A stretch of DNA of 64,000 nucleotides, taken from positions 1 to 64,000 of the forward strand of contig NZ_JAEQAZ010000022.1 in assembly GCF_016654115.1 (NCBI RefSeq). The letters are read 5' to 3'. The notes beneath the pieces are model-generated. The model was not told the DNA's origin and searched no databases. It worked only from the letters and a program-made list of their open reading frames with translations. This DNA comes from Streptomyces sp. MBT53 (lineage in GTDB: Bacteria; Actinomycetota; Actinomycetes; Streptomycetales; Streptomycetaceae). Position numbers and translations under genes: made by a program. Below, piece after piece: positions 1 to 8,776 of the stretch; position 1 is the stretch's first letter; every line of letters begins with the position of its first letter.

Positions 1-392
1 GTATCCAGGTGCTGGAAGTCCCGGGGACGCATGCGGGCCTAATGGGCACGCAGGGACGGTGCGGAGCTCTGGTGCGGGCCAGGACCTTGGAGTCCTTTGA
101 CCAGACGGGCCGGGCACCGTCCCTGCAGGTTCCTGGCTTGCGGGTTGGTGCCAAGGGCCCCGCGGCCGACGGTCGGCCGACCATCAGTGATCGTGGTCCA
201 AGTCGCCGGCAGGAGTCATCTCTCAACAGGCCGGGAGCCATCGAGCTCCCCCGCGGACGGAGAGCCCTGCCGGCCGCTGGGGTCACGAACGGCCAATCGG
301 ATGCCGGGCCGCCGAGCCCTTCCATTAGGGAGCCGCAGACCCCTGCACGACTACGAAGCAGGACCTCCGACCGAGAGGACGTAAGCAAAACA
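1..392 (+). other. Flank and probable left end of an IS110-family element
   Basis: No convincing gene lies here. The transposase starts at 393, and IS110-group elements are known to carry a long non-coding left end upstream of the transposase that encodes a bridge RNA. The 200-300 bases before 393 are therefore the expected place for such an RNA. I could not fix the element's outer boundary or fold the RNA by eye. The first 150 bases show no recognisable protein. Confidence 0.35.
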
Positions 393-1300
393 ATGGCCGT
401 CACCTGTGGCATCGACTGGGCCAGTGATCACCATGACATCGCCTTGGTCGACAGAGAGGGAGTCGTCGTCGCGAAGGCCAGAATCACCGATGACCTCACC
501 GGCCTGAACACGCTCCTTGAACTGCTGACCACACAGGGGGACGGCCCGGACACACCGATCCCGGTCGCCATCGAGACCTCGCGCGGTCTCCTCGTCGCCG
601 GCCTGCGGGCAACCGGGCGCCCCGTCTACGCCATCAACCCGATGGCCGCCGCCCGCTACCGAGAGCGTCACGCAGTCAGCCGCAAGAAATCCGACCACCT
701 GGACGCGACAGTGCTGGCCAACATCCTGCGGACCGATCGGGCCGCCTTCCGGACCCTGCCGGCCGACAGCGAACTCGCCAAATCCATAGCGGTCTTGGCC
801 CGCGCCCAGCAGGACGCCGTCTGGGACCGGACCCAGGCCGCGAACAAACTCCGCTCTCACCTGCGTGAATACTTCCCCGGATTTCTGGCGTCCTTCGAGT
901 CGGTACGCGAAGGGCTCTGCCACCCGGTGGCCCGTGCACTTCTTGCTGCGGCTCCCACCCCTGAACACGCCGCCCGGCTCACCCGCGCGCAGCTGCGTGC
1001 GATCGTCCGGCGGGCCGGGCGCAAACGCGGCATCGAGACCGAGGCCGACCGGCTGCGTGAGATCCTGCGGCTCCCGCAGATGCGGCAACCCCCGCTGGTC
1101 GAACAAGCCATGGGACGACAGGCCACGGCTCTGCTTCGGCAGCTCGATGCAGCCTGCGCCAGCGCGGACGACCTCGCCACGGCAACCACGGAAGCATTCG
1201 AGGCACACCCCGACGCCAGGATCATCACCAGCTTCCCCGGCCTCGGCTCGCTCTCCGGGGCCCGGATACTCGCCGAAGTCGGCGACGACCGATCCCGCTT
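393..1300 (+). pseudogene. IS110-family transposase, C-terminally truncated
   Basis: The ATG at 393 opens with GIDWASDHHDIALVDREG, the DEDD/RuvC-like N-terminus of IS110-type transposases. It continues through AIETSRGLLVAGL and SDHLDATVLANILR (the acidic DxxD region) and the helical middle domain. About 300 residues remain. Just after SFPGLGSLSGARILAEVGDDRSRF the family similarity stops, close to base 1300, and the expected C-terminal domain with the serine nucleophile is absent. The same open frame continues to 2252, but only as noise over the next gene. The element also lacks a right end, so it should be inactive on its own. Confidence 0.85.
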
Positions 1301-2166
1301 CGCTGCGTCTGGAGCGCCACGACCCCGAGCTGGCGGGCCGCATCGCCTCACTGGGGCTGTCCTTCGGACAGGAGACGCGGGTGATCGTCGCGGAGCCCGC
1401 CCTCGGCGTGACCACCGCCCGGGACCTGGCGGTCCTGGAGTCGCTGCACGCCGGTCTGCAACGCACACTGGTCGGCGAAGGTCTCCCCCATCTCCTTGTC
1501 CTGCGGGAGTCCGCCATGGTCGGCCTTGTGCAGGCTTCGTCGTCCGCCGTCAGACGTGCCTTCGTCAAGGCCGGCACACCGGCGGAGGGCTTCCTGCTGG
1601 GCATCGGACGGGACTCAGCCGGCGTCGGACACGTGGTGGACTCCTACCACGACGCGCAGCTCGCCCTCCGCGTACTGCGCCGCGACGGCGCGGGGCGGCG
1701 CCTGATGGCCTACGAGGACTTCGACTTCGCCACTCGTCTGTTCTCGGATGTCGGTCTCGACCGGATGGGCGAGTGGGCGAAGGAGCTTCTCCGCCCGCTG
1801 GAGGACAAGCAGACCATGCTGGCCACCCTCTCCATCTACTTCGAGCACCAGCAGAACATCATGACGGCCGCCGATGCGCTGGCCGTGCATCACAACTCCC
1901 TGCGCTACCGCCTGTCGAAGATCGAGTCAGCGCTCGACCTGAATCTGCGGGATCCGTCGGCGATCTCGTCCCTTTTCCTCGCACTGACCGCCCTGTCCAT
2001 GGTGGAGGCGGAATCCTGGGATCAGCGCCGGATCAGACCGGTCGGCCGGGAGGAACAGAGCGGAGAGATCCGCGGCGCGGGGGCGACGGGCAGCGTGCTC
2101 GCCGACCCGGAACGAGGGCTGGCCCTCTCGGCACGTTTCGGCGCGGCGCTCGGGCCGGAACGCTGA
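1301..2166 (+). pseudogene. PucR/CdaR-type transcriptional regulator, N-terminally truncated
   Basis: From about 1301 a different frame encodes some 285 residues of a PucR/CdaR-family regulator. It contains a degenerate GGDEF-like middle part (LERHDPELAGRIASLG and onwards) and the C-terminal PucR helix-turn-helix with the hallmark HHNSLRYRLSKIESALDL near 1888-1941. The sensory N-terminus is missing at the IS110 junction, and this frame has no start of its own. Such regulators usually control neighbouring catabolic genes, so this was probably the original regulator of the nitrilase-dehydrogenase genes downstream. A small hairpin (CCGCCC/GGGCGG, 2187-2200) lies just after the stop. Confidence 0.8.
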
Positions 2167-2353
2167 CCGCACTTTCACTTCCTCATCCGCCCGAGGGCGG
2201 CTTGGAAAGATTCCAGGGAACGCACCCTGCCCTTGTCATAAGCGACGAGTGAACCGCCGGGACAGAGCCGATACGGTCGCTTTCACGGGCGGCGGCGGGG
2301 CCTTTACCGGCAGAACCCATCGCCTCATCTCCGGAAAAGGAGCCCCAGAAATC

Positions 2354-3253
2354 ATGGTGTCGCTGAACGTCGCTGTCACCCAGTTCGAGCTTCGCCCCGA
2401 GCGGGACCTCGATCAATTCCTCGCCCACACCGAGGACCTCGTGCGCCGCGCCGCTCAGCAGAACGCGGAGGTCGTGCTCTTCCCCGAGCTCTCCAGCACC
2501 GGGCTCCTCGGATCCATCACCGACCACGAGGTGACCACCGCGACGATCAGGTCCGACTACTGGGATGTCCTCCCCACCTTCACCGACGGAATCGTCGACG
2601 GCCTCCGCGGCATGGCCAGGGACCACAACATCGTGGTGGCGGGCGGCAGCCACAACCGCGTGCACAGCGACGGCTCCCTGCGCAACACCGCTTTCGTCGC
2701 CCACCCCGACGGCCGGGTCGAGTCCCAGGACAAGATCCACCTGACGCCCCAGGAGCACGCGCTCGGCACCCGCGGCGGCGATGAACTGCTGGTCACCAGG
2801 ATCGGGCCGTTCACCGCGGGCGTGCTCATCTGTGCCGACATCCAGTTCCCGGAGCTGTCCCGGTACCTCGTGCGCCAGGGGGTCGACCTGATCCTGTGCC
2901 CCTCGCTCACCTGGAACCGACGAGGCGTTCACCGGGTCCGCACCGGATGCCAGGCACGCGCCATCGAGAACCAGCTCTACGTCGCGATGTCGCCCCTGAT
3001 CGGCCACAACGGACTACCGGCCGACTCACCCATGCACGCGACCGGCAGCGCCCTGGTCACCGGGCCCGTCGACAGGACCGTCGGAATCAACGACGGGGTC
3101 CTGGCCAGGTCCGATTCGTCCGGGGAGGACCTGGTGGTGGTGTCCCTGGACCACGACCTCCTGCAGGCCTCACGCGCGAACCCCGAAGCGCCCGGGCTCG
3201 CACTCCAGCGGCCCGACCTGTACGCGAAGCTCCAGGCCGAGGCAGGAGCCTGA
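2354..3253 (+). CDS. Nitrilase-superfamily carbon-nitrogen hydrolase
   Basis: This 299-residue cytoplasmic enzyme should hydrolyse an amide, carbamoyl or nitrile bond. The superfamily triad is visible: Glu45 in FPELSSTG, Lys127 in QDKIHLTP, and Cys160 in GVLICADIQFPELSR. The general acid/base, nucleophile and lysine are correctly spaced. The start ATG at 2354 has AAAAGGAG 9-16 bases upstream, so the 35 in-frame codons before it are unlikely to be translated. The gene is followed after one base by the hotdog-cupin gene and forms the head of a four-gene run with aldehyde dehydrogenase and MDR oxidoreductase. The substrate cannot be told from sequence, but an amide released during N-compound catabolism would fit. 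Confidence 0.88.
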   Translation: MVSLNVAVTQFELRPERDLDQFLAHTEDLVRRAAQQNAEVVLFPELSSTGLLGSITDHEVTTATIRSDYWDVLPTFTDGIVDGLRGMARDHNIVVAGGSHNRVHSDGSLRNTAFVAHPDGRVESQDKIHLTPQEHALGTRGGDELLVTRIGPFTAGVLICADIQFPELSRYLVRQGVDLILCPSLTWNRRGVHRVRTGCQARAIENQLYVAMSPLIGHNGLPADSPMHATGSALVTGPVDRTVGINDGVLARSDSSGEDLVVVSLDHDLLQASRANPEAPGLALQRPDLYAKLQAEAGA

Positions 3254-3254
3254 C

Positions 3255-4043
3255 GTGTCCACCCACGCGCACCGGGTCCGCAACCACGAGGTCGACACAC
3301 AGGGCTTCCTCTTCAACAGCCGCTATCTGGAGCTGGCCGACGTCGCCATGACCGAGTTCTTCCGCGAACTCGGCTGGCCCTACACGAAGTTGGTCGACGG
3401 CGGAACGGACCCGTCGGTGGTGAGCGCGCGTCAGACCTTCCTGTCACCGGCCCGCTTCGACGACGTCCTCGACGTGGAGGTCACCTGCCCGCGTGTGGGG
3501 ACGTCCAGCTTCCAGCTCGACATGCTCGTCGCACGTGACGGGACGAAGATCGCGGAAATCGAGGTGGTGTACGTCAACGTCGACGCCGAGGCAGCGCGGT
3601 CCCGCCCGCTGCCCGAGGCGGTCGCACAGGCCCTCCGTGACTCCGTCGCCGGAGAGCCTTCACAACCGAGGGGACAGACAGAGATGACCCGCTCCAGCGC
3701 TTCGAAGCCGGCCTTCGGGCCGGCCAACGTCAAGCGTTTCGGCCCGGCCGAGATCGAGCATCGCACCGCGGGCTCCGGCCTCGACCGTCTCGGCACCTAC
3801 TTCATGACGTTCGACGAGCCGGGGCACAGTGACCCGTGGACGCTCCAGTACGAGGAGACGGTCTACGTCGTCAGCGGGCGGGCGGAGTTCTTCGTCGTGG
3901 AGGACGGTGTCGACGTCCCGCTGACCGGGGAGGCGGACGAGCTGATCGTCCTTCCCCGAGGCACCACCGTCCGCTACGGAGCGGCTCCGGGAACGCGTCT
4001 CCTCCTGTCCATCACACCGGTCGACTGGCGAAACCAGGCATAA
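3255..4043 (+). CDS. Hotdog thioesterase-like / cupin fusion protein
   Basis: This 262-residue protein starts with GTG one base after the preceding stop. Residues 1-130 are a 4HBT hotdog domain of the YbgC type (VRNHEVDTQGFLFNSRYLEL). This family hydrolyses acyl-CoA thioesters, and the Asp in the first helix matches its usual catalytic position. Residues about 150-260 are a single small cupin (LQYEETVYVVSGRAEFFVV) resembling EutQ-like barrels. The link between them is unusual. An in-frame ATG at 3684, preceded by GAGGGGACAG, lies exactly at the domain boundary, so the cupin could also be made separately. Either this is a true fusion or two genes lost an intervening stop. Confidence 0.75.
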   Translation: MSTHAHRVRNHEVDTQGFLFNSRYLELADVAMTEFFRELGWPYTKLVDGGTDPSVVSARQTFLSPARFDDVLDVEVTCPRVGTSSFQLDMLVARDGTKIAEIEVVYVNVDAEAARSRPLPEAVAQALRDSVAGEPSQPRGQTEMTRSSASKPAFGPANVKRFGPAEIEHRTAGSGLDRLGTYFMTFDEPGHSDPWTLQYEETVYVVSGRAEFFVVEDGVDVPLTGEADELIVLPRGTTVRYGAAPGTRLLLSITPVDWRNQA

Positions 4044-4066
4044 CCGATACACAAGGAGCGGCAACG

Positions 4067-5512
4067 ATGAGCAAGCCGAGGGCCGAACACCGGAGCGCCG
4101 CCGCGGCGTTCGCGGCGGACATCACCGACGCCGACGCCATGGTCGTCATCGACCCGGCCACCGAGAAGGCGATCGCCGCCTACCGGACGGCGACGGAGGC
4201 CGACGTCGACGAAGCCGTTCAGCGGGCGGCGGCGGCTGCGAAGGCGTGGGGGAACACCCCTCCCGTCGAGCGCGCCGAGATCCTCCTCAAGATCGCCGAC
4301 GTGGTCCAGAGCCGAGCAGAGGAGTTCGCTCAGCTGGAGAGCGAGAACGTCGGCCAGCCGATCACGGTCGCCCAGGGAGCCATGCCCTGGGTGTGGGACG
4401 TCATCCGTTTCAACGCGGGCGCGGCGCGCACGTCCTCGGTTCCCGCCACCGGCGAGTACGCGAACAACAGCACCTCGTGGGTGCGCCGCGAGCCCCTCGG
4501 TGTCGTCGGCCTGATCACCCCGTGGAACTATCCCCTCCTGATGGCGTCGTGGAAGATCTCCGCTGCCCTCGCCGCCGGCAACACGGCGGTCATCAAGCCG
4601 TCGGAGCTCACTCCGACCAGCACGATCCTCTTCGTCGACATCGCGAATCAGTTCCTCCCCGAGGGCGTACTCAACCTCGTGCTGGGAGACTCCTCCACCG
4701 GTAAGGCTCTGGTCGCACATCCCACCATCCGGATGATCTCGCTCACGGGAGACGTCGCGACCGGAAAGGCCGTCGCGGAGTCGGGCGCACGGACCCTGAA
4801 GCGAATCGGCCTCGAACTCGGGGGCAAGGCTCCGATCCTGGTCTTCGCCGACAGCCCGATCCGGGAGAGCGTGCGGGACCTCGTGGAGTTCGGGTACTCC
4901 AACAGCGGCCAGGACTGCACGGCCGCCTGCCGCATCATCGTCGAGCACGCGGCCTACGACGAGTTCGTCGAGGCCTACTGCGAAGCGGTGGCGAAACTGC
5001 GTGTCGGCGACCCCTCCGATCCGGAGACGGAGATCGGCCCGCTGATCTCCGAACGTCAGCTGATCCGCGTCGCCGGCTTCGTGGACCGCGCACGCGAAAA
5101 CGGCGCGACCGTGCGGATCGGCGGGGAGCGGCTCGACCGGCCGGGTTGGTTCTACGCCCCCACGGTCATCACCGACGCCGACCAGTCGGACGAGATCATC
5201 CAGAGCGAGGTGTTCGGGCCGGTGATCACGATCCAGCGCGGAAACAGTGACGACGAGATGCTCGACATGGCCAACGGAGTCGAATACGGCCTGTCGGCGA
5301 GTGTCTGGACCACCAACCTCGCCCGGACCATGCGCTTCACGCGGGAACTCGATTTCGGAACCGTTTGGGTGAACCAGCAGATCTTCGTCGCCTCGGAGAT
5401 GCCGTTCGGCGGCTTCCGGAACTCGGGATACGGCAAGGAGCTGTCCCCGCACGGGATCGACGAGTACTCCAAGTTCAAGCACGTGATGGTCAACCCCGAG
5501 CTGGCGAAGTAG
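4067..5512 (+). CDS. NAD(P)-dependent aldehyde dehydrogenase
   Basis: This 481-residue enzyme of the ALDH superfamily oxidises an aldehyde to the acid. The substrate-channel and cofactor regions are present (VGLITPWNYPLLMASWK, SLTGDVATGKAV). The catalytic glutamate sits in LELGGKAPILVFAD and the nucleophilic cysteine in SNSGQDCTAACR. Sequence character is closest to betaine-aldehyde or aminobutyraldehyde dehydrogenases, which suits an amine-degrading neighbourhood, but the substrate is not proven. The ATG at 4067 has ACAAGGAG nine bases upstream. The gene sits 23 bases after the hotdog-cupin gene and 7 bases before the oxidoreductase, so all are likely cotranscribed. Confidence 0.92.
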   Translation: MSKPRAEHRSAAAAFAADITDADAMVVIDPATEKAIAAYRTATEADVDEAVQRAAAAAKAWGNTPPVERAEILLKIADVVQSRAEEFAQLESENVGQPITVAQGAMPWVWDVIRFNAGAARTSSVPATGEYANNSTSWVRREPLGVVGLITPWNYPLLMASWKISAALAAGNTAVIKPSELTPTSTILFVDIANQFLPEGVLNLVLGDSSTGKALVAHPTIRMISLTGDVATGKAVAESGARTLKRIGLELGGKAPILVFADSPIRESVRDLVEFGYSNSGQDCTAACRIIVEHAAYDEFVEAYCEAVAKLRVGDPSDPETEIGPLISERQLIRVAGFVDRARENGATVRIGGERLDRPGWFYAPTVITDADQSDEIIQSEVFGPVITIQRGNSDDEMLDMANGVEYGLSASVWTTNLARTMRFTRELDFGTVWVNQQIFVASEMPFGGFRNSGYGKELSPHGIDEYSKFKHVMVNPELAK

Positions 5513-5519
5513 CCGAGAA

Positions 5520-6680
5520 ATGGACGCCGGTCTTTCCATGAACTCCCGTACACAGGTGAACGCCTCCGCCAGCCCGGCCGCCCCCGTGCCCGCGACCATG
5601 CGGGCCACCGTGCTGACCGGCCACGGCGGTATCGACAAGCTCGTCTTCCGCGACGACCACCCCACCCCGGCACCGGCGGAGGGGGAGGTACTGGTCCGGG
5701 TGGGCGCCTGCGGCATGAACAACACGGACATCAACACGCGGACGGGCTGGTACGACTCGGTCGTCGAGTCCGCGGTCTCCGAGGAACTCGGCATACAGGG
5801 GCGGTCCGACGGGGCGGCGTCCTCGTGGAACAGCTCCACGGTCGACTTCCCCCGCATCCAGGGTGCCGCAGTGGTGGGGCACATCGCCGGCGTGGGGCCG
5901 GGGGGAGACCCCGGCCGCATCGGTGAGCGGGTGATCGTGGACCCCTCGGTCCGCGACCCCGAACTGCCGCTCCACGCACAGCTGGTGCAGTACCTGGGCA
6001 GTGAGCGCGACGGCGGCTACGCCGACTATGTGGCGGTGCCCGAGGGCAATGCCCACCGCGTCGACTCGCCGCTGTCCGACGCCGAGCTGGCCACGTTTCC
6101 GTGCTCGTACGACACGGCCGAGGAGATGCTGCAGCGCGCTCGGCTGACGGACGGCGAGACCATCGTGGTCACCGGTGCCGCCGGCGGTGTCGGAACGGCA
6201 CTCATCCAGCTGGCGAGCCTGCGCGGCGCACGCGTCGTGGCCGTCGCCGGCGCCGCCAAGGAGAAGCGCCTTCGCGCACTCGGGGCGGACGAGTTTGTCG
6301 CCCGCGAGAGCGAGGACGTACAACGGGAGATCGAACGCGTCATCGGTGAACGAGGAGCCCATGTAGCCGCGGACGTCGTCGGCGGGCCGGTGTTCGACGT
6401 GCTGCTGAAAGTGCTCCGCCGCGGCGGCCGGTACACCACCGCCGGTGCGATCGCGGGTCCGGTCACGAGAATCGACCTGCGCGACCTGATCTACAAGGAC
6501 CTTGAGATGCACGGCATCACCAATCCGACCGCGGCGACCTTCGCCCGGCTGGTGGAACTCATCCAGAGCGGCCGGCTCCAGCCGCTGCTGGAGGAGGTCT
6601 TCCCGCTGCAGGACCTCGCTCGGGGCCAGGCACGGCTGCTGAAGCGCACGCACATCGGGAAGCTCGTGGTCACCACGTGA
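5520..6680 (+). CDS. MDR-superfamily alcohol dehydrogenase / quinone oxidoreductase
   Basis: This zinc-type alcohol dehydrogenase/quinone-reductase-fold protein has up to 386 residues. An N-terminal GroES-like domain (EGEVLVRVGACGMNNTDIN) is followed by a Rossmann domain with the NAD(P) motif VVTGAAGGVGTALIQLA. The catalytic-zinc cysteine that classical ADHs carry in GICGTD appears as ACGMNNTD. The structural-zinc cysteine cluster is absent, so a quinone-reductase-like role is possible. Two starts compete: ATG 5520 and ATG 5538. Neither has a strong ribosome binding site, and family alignments begin near MRATVLTG, about 26 residues in. It is the last gene of the forward operon; decayed DNA follows. 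Confidence 0.82.
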   Translation: MDAGLSMNSRTQVNASASPAAPVPATMRATVLTGHGGIDKLVFRDDHPTPAPAEGEVLVRVGACGMNNTDINTRTGWYDSVVESAVSEELGIQGRSDGAASSWNSSTVDFPRIQGAAVVGHIAGVGPGGDPGRIGERVIVDPSVRDPELPLHAQLVQYLGSERDGGYADYVAVPEGNAHRVDSPLSDAELATFPCSYDTAEEMLQRARLTDGETIVVTGAAGGVGTALIQLASLRGARVVAVAGAAKEKRLRALGADEFVARESEDVQREIERVIGERGAHVAADVVGGPVFDVLLKVLRRGGRYTTAGAIAGPVTRIDLRDLIYKDLEMHGITNPTAATFARLVELIQSGRLQPLLEEVFPLQDLARGQARLLKRTHIGKLVVTT

Positions 6681-6708
6681 GCTGACAGCCGCCTCGGCAG
6701 CTCAGCCG

Positions 6709-6855
6709 ATGCACGAGGCCGCCAGACGGATCGGAACGCTGGACATCACCCGGCCCGCGCAGGAACTGGCAGAGGCAGTTGCCAACCACTTCGCTGATCT
6801 CGTCACCATCGGCCTGCCCGACGTGTTCCAAGGCGAGGGCATGGAGCCGGTAACC
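6709..6855 (+). pseudogene. Remnant of a SpoIIE-type (PP2C) phosphatase
   Basis: About 48 residues (EAARRIGTLDITRPAQELAE, then VANHFADLVTIGLPDVFQGE) match the segment that precedes or sits within GAF/PAS-SpoIIE regulatory phosphatases common in Streptomyces. No catalytic phosphatase motif follows and the similarity ends before the 15-bp repeats at 6859. It is a short fragment from a rearrangement and is unlikely to be expressed as a functional protein. Confidence 0.4.
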
Positions 6856-6858
6856 GCT

Positions 6859-6908
6859 CTACCGGTAGTTCGTGGATCACCCAGCGGTCCGTGCTACCGG
6901 TAGTTCGT
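6859..6908. repeat. Direct repeat pair containing palindrome CTACCGGTAG
   Basis: The 15-mer CTACCGGTAGTTCGT occurs at 6859-6873 and again at 6894-6908. Each copy contains the perfect 10-bp palindrome CTACCGGTAG. The pair lies between the phosphatase remnant and the carboxylesterase remnant, so it may mark a rearrangement junction rather than an operator. Confidence 0.6.
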
Positions 6909-6979
6909 TCGATCCGGCCGATGGTGGGGATGGACGACGGGTTGGGTTGGTCGTAGGCCGGTGGTATGAACCAACTGTC

Positions 6980-7609
6980 TGGCTGAGGACTGAAGATGAC
7001 CGCTCGTCGTCCGTGCCGCCCGTCGAGGTCGCCGCCGAAGGCCGCGCTGCTCTCCCGCACCCAGCGCAGCGCGGCGACCAGGTCCTGGTGGCCCGGGGCG
7101 TCCGCCTTCAGCCCCGGAAGCACATCGCCGAGCCACAGGTAGCCGAAGATGTTGGGCCGGTCATTGAAGAAGACCACAACCAGGTCACCAACGTTGGCCG
7201 GATCGGCACCGTCGTGGACCGTCGCCCCGACGGAACCCCACGCGAAGGCGCCGCCGTGGAACCACACCAGTACCGGGCGCGGTGTCCCGGTGTAGCGGTC
7301 AGGTGCCCAGGCGTTGAGACAGAGACAGTCATCCGCACTCGGCGCGGCGTCCAGTCAGGCTGGAAGGTCGGCGTTGGACTGTGCGGCAGGGGCGGCCGAA
7401 GCCGGTGGCATCGCGCTCCTCCTCCAGGGCCGCACCGACTGCGGCGCCCGGAAGCGCAGCGGGCTGGCCGGCGGTGCCGCGTAGGCAATCCCGGTGAAGG
7501 CGCGTACGGCACCAGCGAGGCGACCACGCTGCACGCCTTCGCGTGTGACCGCAGTGGGCGGTGGGACGGCGTTCCGGGATGCGGACCTGTGGCGGGGGTA
7601 CATCGACAC
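6980..7609 (-). pseudogene. Type-B carboxylesterase remnant
   Basis: Reading the minus strand from about 7609, the N-terminus of a type-B carboxylesterase is clear (RAFTGIAYAAPPASPLRFRA). An in-frame TGA at 7355-7357 follows. The same frame then resumes with SADDCLCLNAWAP, VLVWFHGGAFAWGS (the oxyanion-hole HGG) and LVAALRWVRE. Similarity is lost after AAFGGD, before the GxSxG nucleophile elbow. The gene therefore has a nonsense codon and has lost its catalytic centre and roughly 300 C-terminal residues. Confidence 0.75.
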
Positions 7610-7731
7610 TCCTGCCTCGCGAGCGTCGGCAGGCTCTGTGGAGCCGTTGGCGATCTAACTCATTGCGCTCATCTGGATTCCTCGCCCGGAGACCATCCGT
7701 TTGAAGTTGTCCCCATTTCCATGGTGTGCTC

Positions 7732-7787
7732 CGCCATCCACACGACGGTGCCTCGGAGGTTCCGGGGTCACCGTCGTGTGGATGGCG
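7732..7787 (-). terminator. Perfect 19-bp hairpin downstream of etfA
   Basis: CGCCATCCACACGACGGTG at 7732-7750 pairs perfectly with its complement at 7769-7787 across an 18-base loop. It lies 23 bases past the etfA stop and probably ends the six-gene reverse-strand operon. There is no clear U-tract, as is common in Streptomyces. Confidence 0.75.
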
Positions 7788-7809
7788 AGGCTCATGACCG
7801 GGAGGGGGA

Positions 7810-8763
7810 TCAGCCCTTGCGCCGGCTGATCTGTGCCGTCAAGGCCGGGAGAACGGTGTGAAGGTCGCCTACGACACCGAAGTCGACTATGTCGAAGATG
7901 GGTGCGTCGGGGTCCTTGTTGACCGCGACGATGGTTTTCGAGGTCTGCATGCCGGCCCGGTGCTGGATGGCCCCGGAGATGCCGTTGGCCATGTACAGCT
8001 GTGGGGAGACGGTCTTGCCCGTCTGGCCGACCTGGAAGGTGTGGGACAGCCAGCCCGAGTCCACGGCGGCGCGTGAGGCGCCGACGGCGGCGCCGAGCGC
8101 GTCCGCGAGAGCGTCGACAGGCCCGAAGTCGCCTCCGGTGCCGCGTCCGCCGGAGACCACAACGGCGGCCTCGGTCAGCTCGGGGCGGCCGGTGGCGGCG
8201 CGCGGTCGGCTGTCCTCGACGCGGGCCGCCTTCGCGGCGTCGGAGATCGTCACGGTGACGTGCTCGACGACGCCGGCACCGTCAGCCTCCTGCGGAGCGG
8301 CCGAATTGGGTTTGACCGTGATGATCGGGATGCCGGTGGTGACCTGCGCGGCGACGGTGTAGCTGCCCGCGAAGACCGACTGGATGGTGGTGCCATCGGC
8401 AGCGACGTCGACGGCATCGGTGATCAGACCCGAGCCGAGCTTGATGGCCAGGCGGCCGGCGATCTCCTTGTTCTGCGCCGAAGAGGGCAGCAAAATCGCG
8501 GCCAGGTCCTTGCCGGCAGCGAGCTGCTGCAGCGCCTCCGCCATGGGGGCCACCAGGTAGCCCACGATGTCGGAGTCGTCGATGACGTAGACCTTTTCGG
8601 CGCCGTACCCTCTGACCGCGTCGGCGACGGCTTCCGCGGCATCGACACCGCCGATGAAGACGGCCGACGGCTCACCGAGCCGCCTGGCGATGGCGAGCAG
8701 TTCGTACGTGGGCTTCTTGACCGTGCCCGCCACGTGGTCGACGAGAACCAGAACCTCAGACAT
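7810..8763 (-). CDS. etfA: Electron transfer flavoprotein alpha subunit
   Basis: This 317-residue protein matches full-length EtfA. Its C-terminal FAD-binding domain shows GQTGKTVSPQLYMANGISGA, HRAGMQTSKTIVAVNKDPDA and PIFDIVDFGVVGDL. With EtfB it forms a soluble FAD/AMP heterodimer. That dimer takes electrons from flavoprotein dehydrogenases and passes them to ETF-quinone oxidoreductase. It starts at ATG 8763, 13 bases after the etfB stop, and is the last gene of the operon that begins with the DAO-type oxidase. This suggests the complex serves dehydrogenases of the local pathway. Confidence 0.95.
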   Translation of the reverse strand: MSEVLVLVDHVAGTVKKPTYELLAIARRLGEPSAVFIGGVDAAEAVADAVRGYGAEKVYVIDDSDIVGYLVAPMAEALQQLAAGKDLAAILLPSSAQNKEIAGRLAIKLGSGLITDAVDVAADGTTIQSVFAGSYTVAAQVTTGIPIITVKPNSAAPQEADGAGVVEHVTVTISDAAKAARVEDSRPRAATGRPELTEAAVVVSGGRGTGGDFGPVDALADALGAAVGASRAAVDSGWLSHTFQVGQTGKTVSPQLYMANGISGAIQHRAGMQTSKTIVAVNKDPDAPIFDIVDFGVVGDLHTVLPALTAQISRRKG

Positions 8764-8776
8764 CTCTCGTGCCCTC

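Noticed and set aside
3974..5920. A 648-codon reverse-strand open frame
   Set aside because: It is antisense to clear aldehyde dehydrogenase and oxidoreductase genes, shows no domain, and is typical of high-GC shadow frames.
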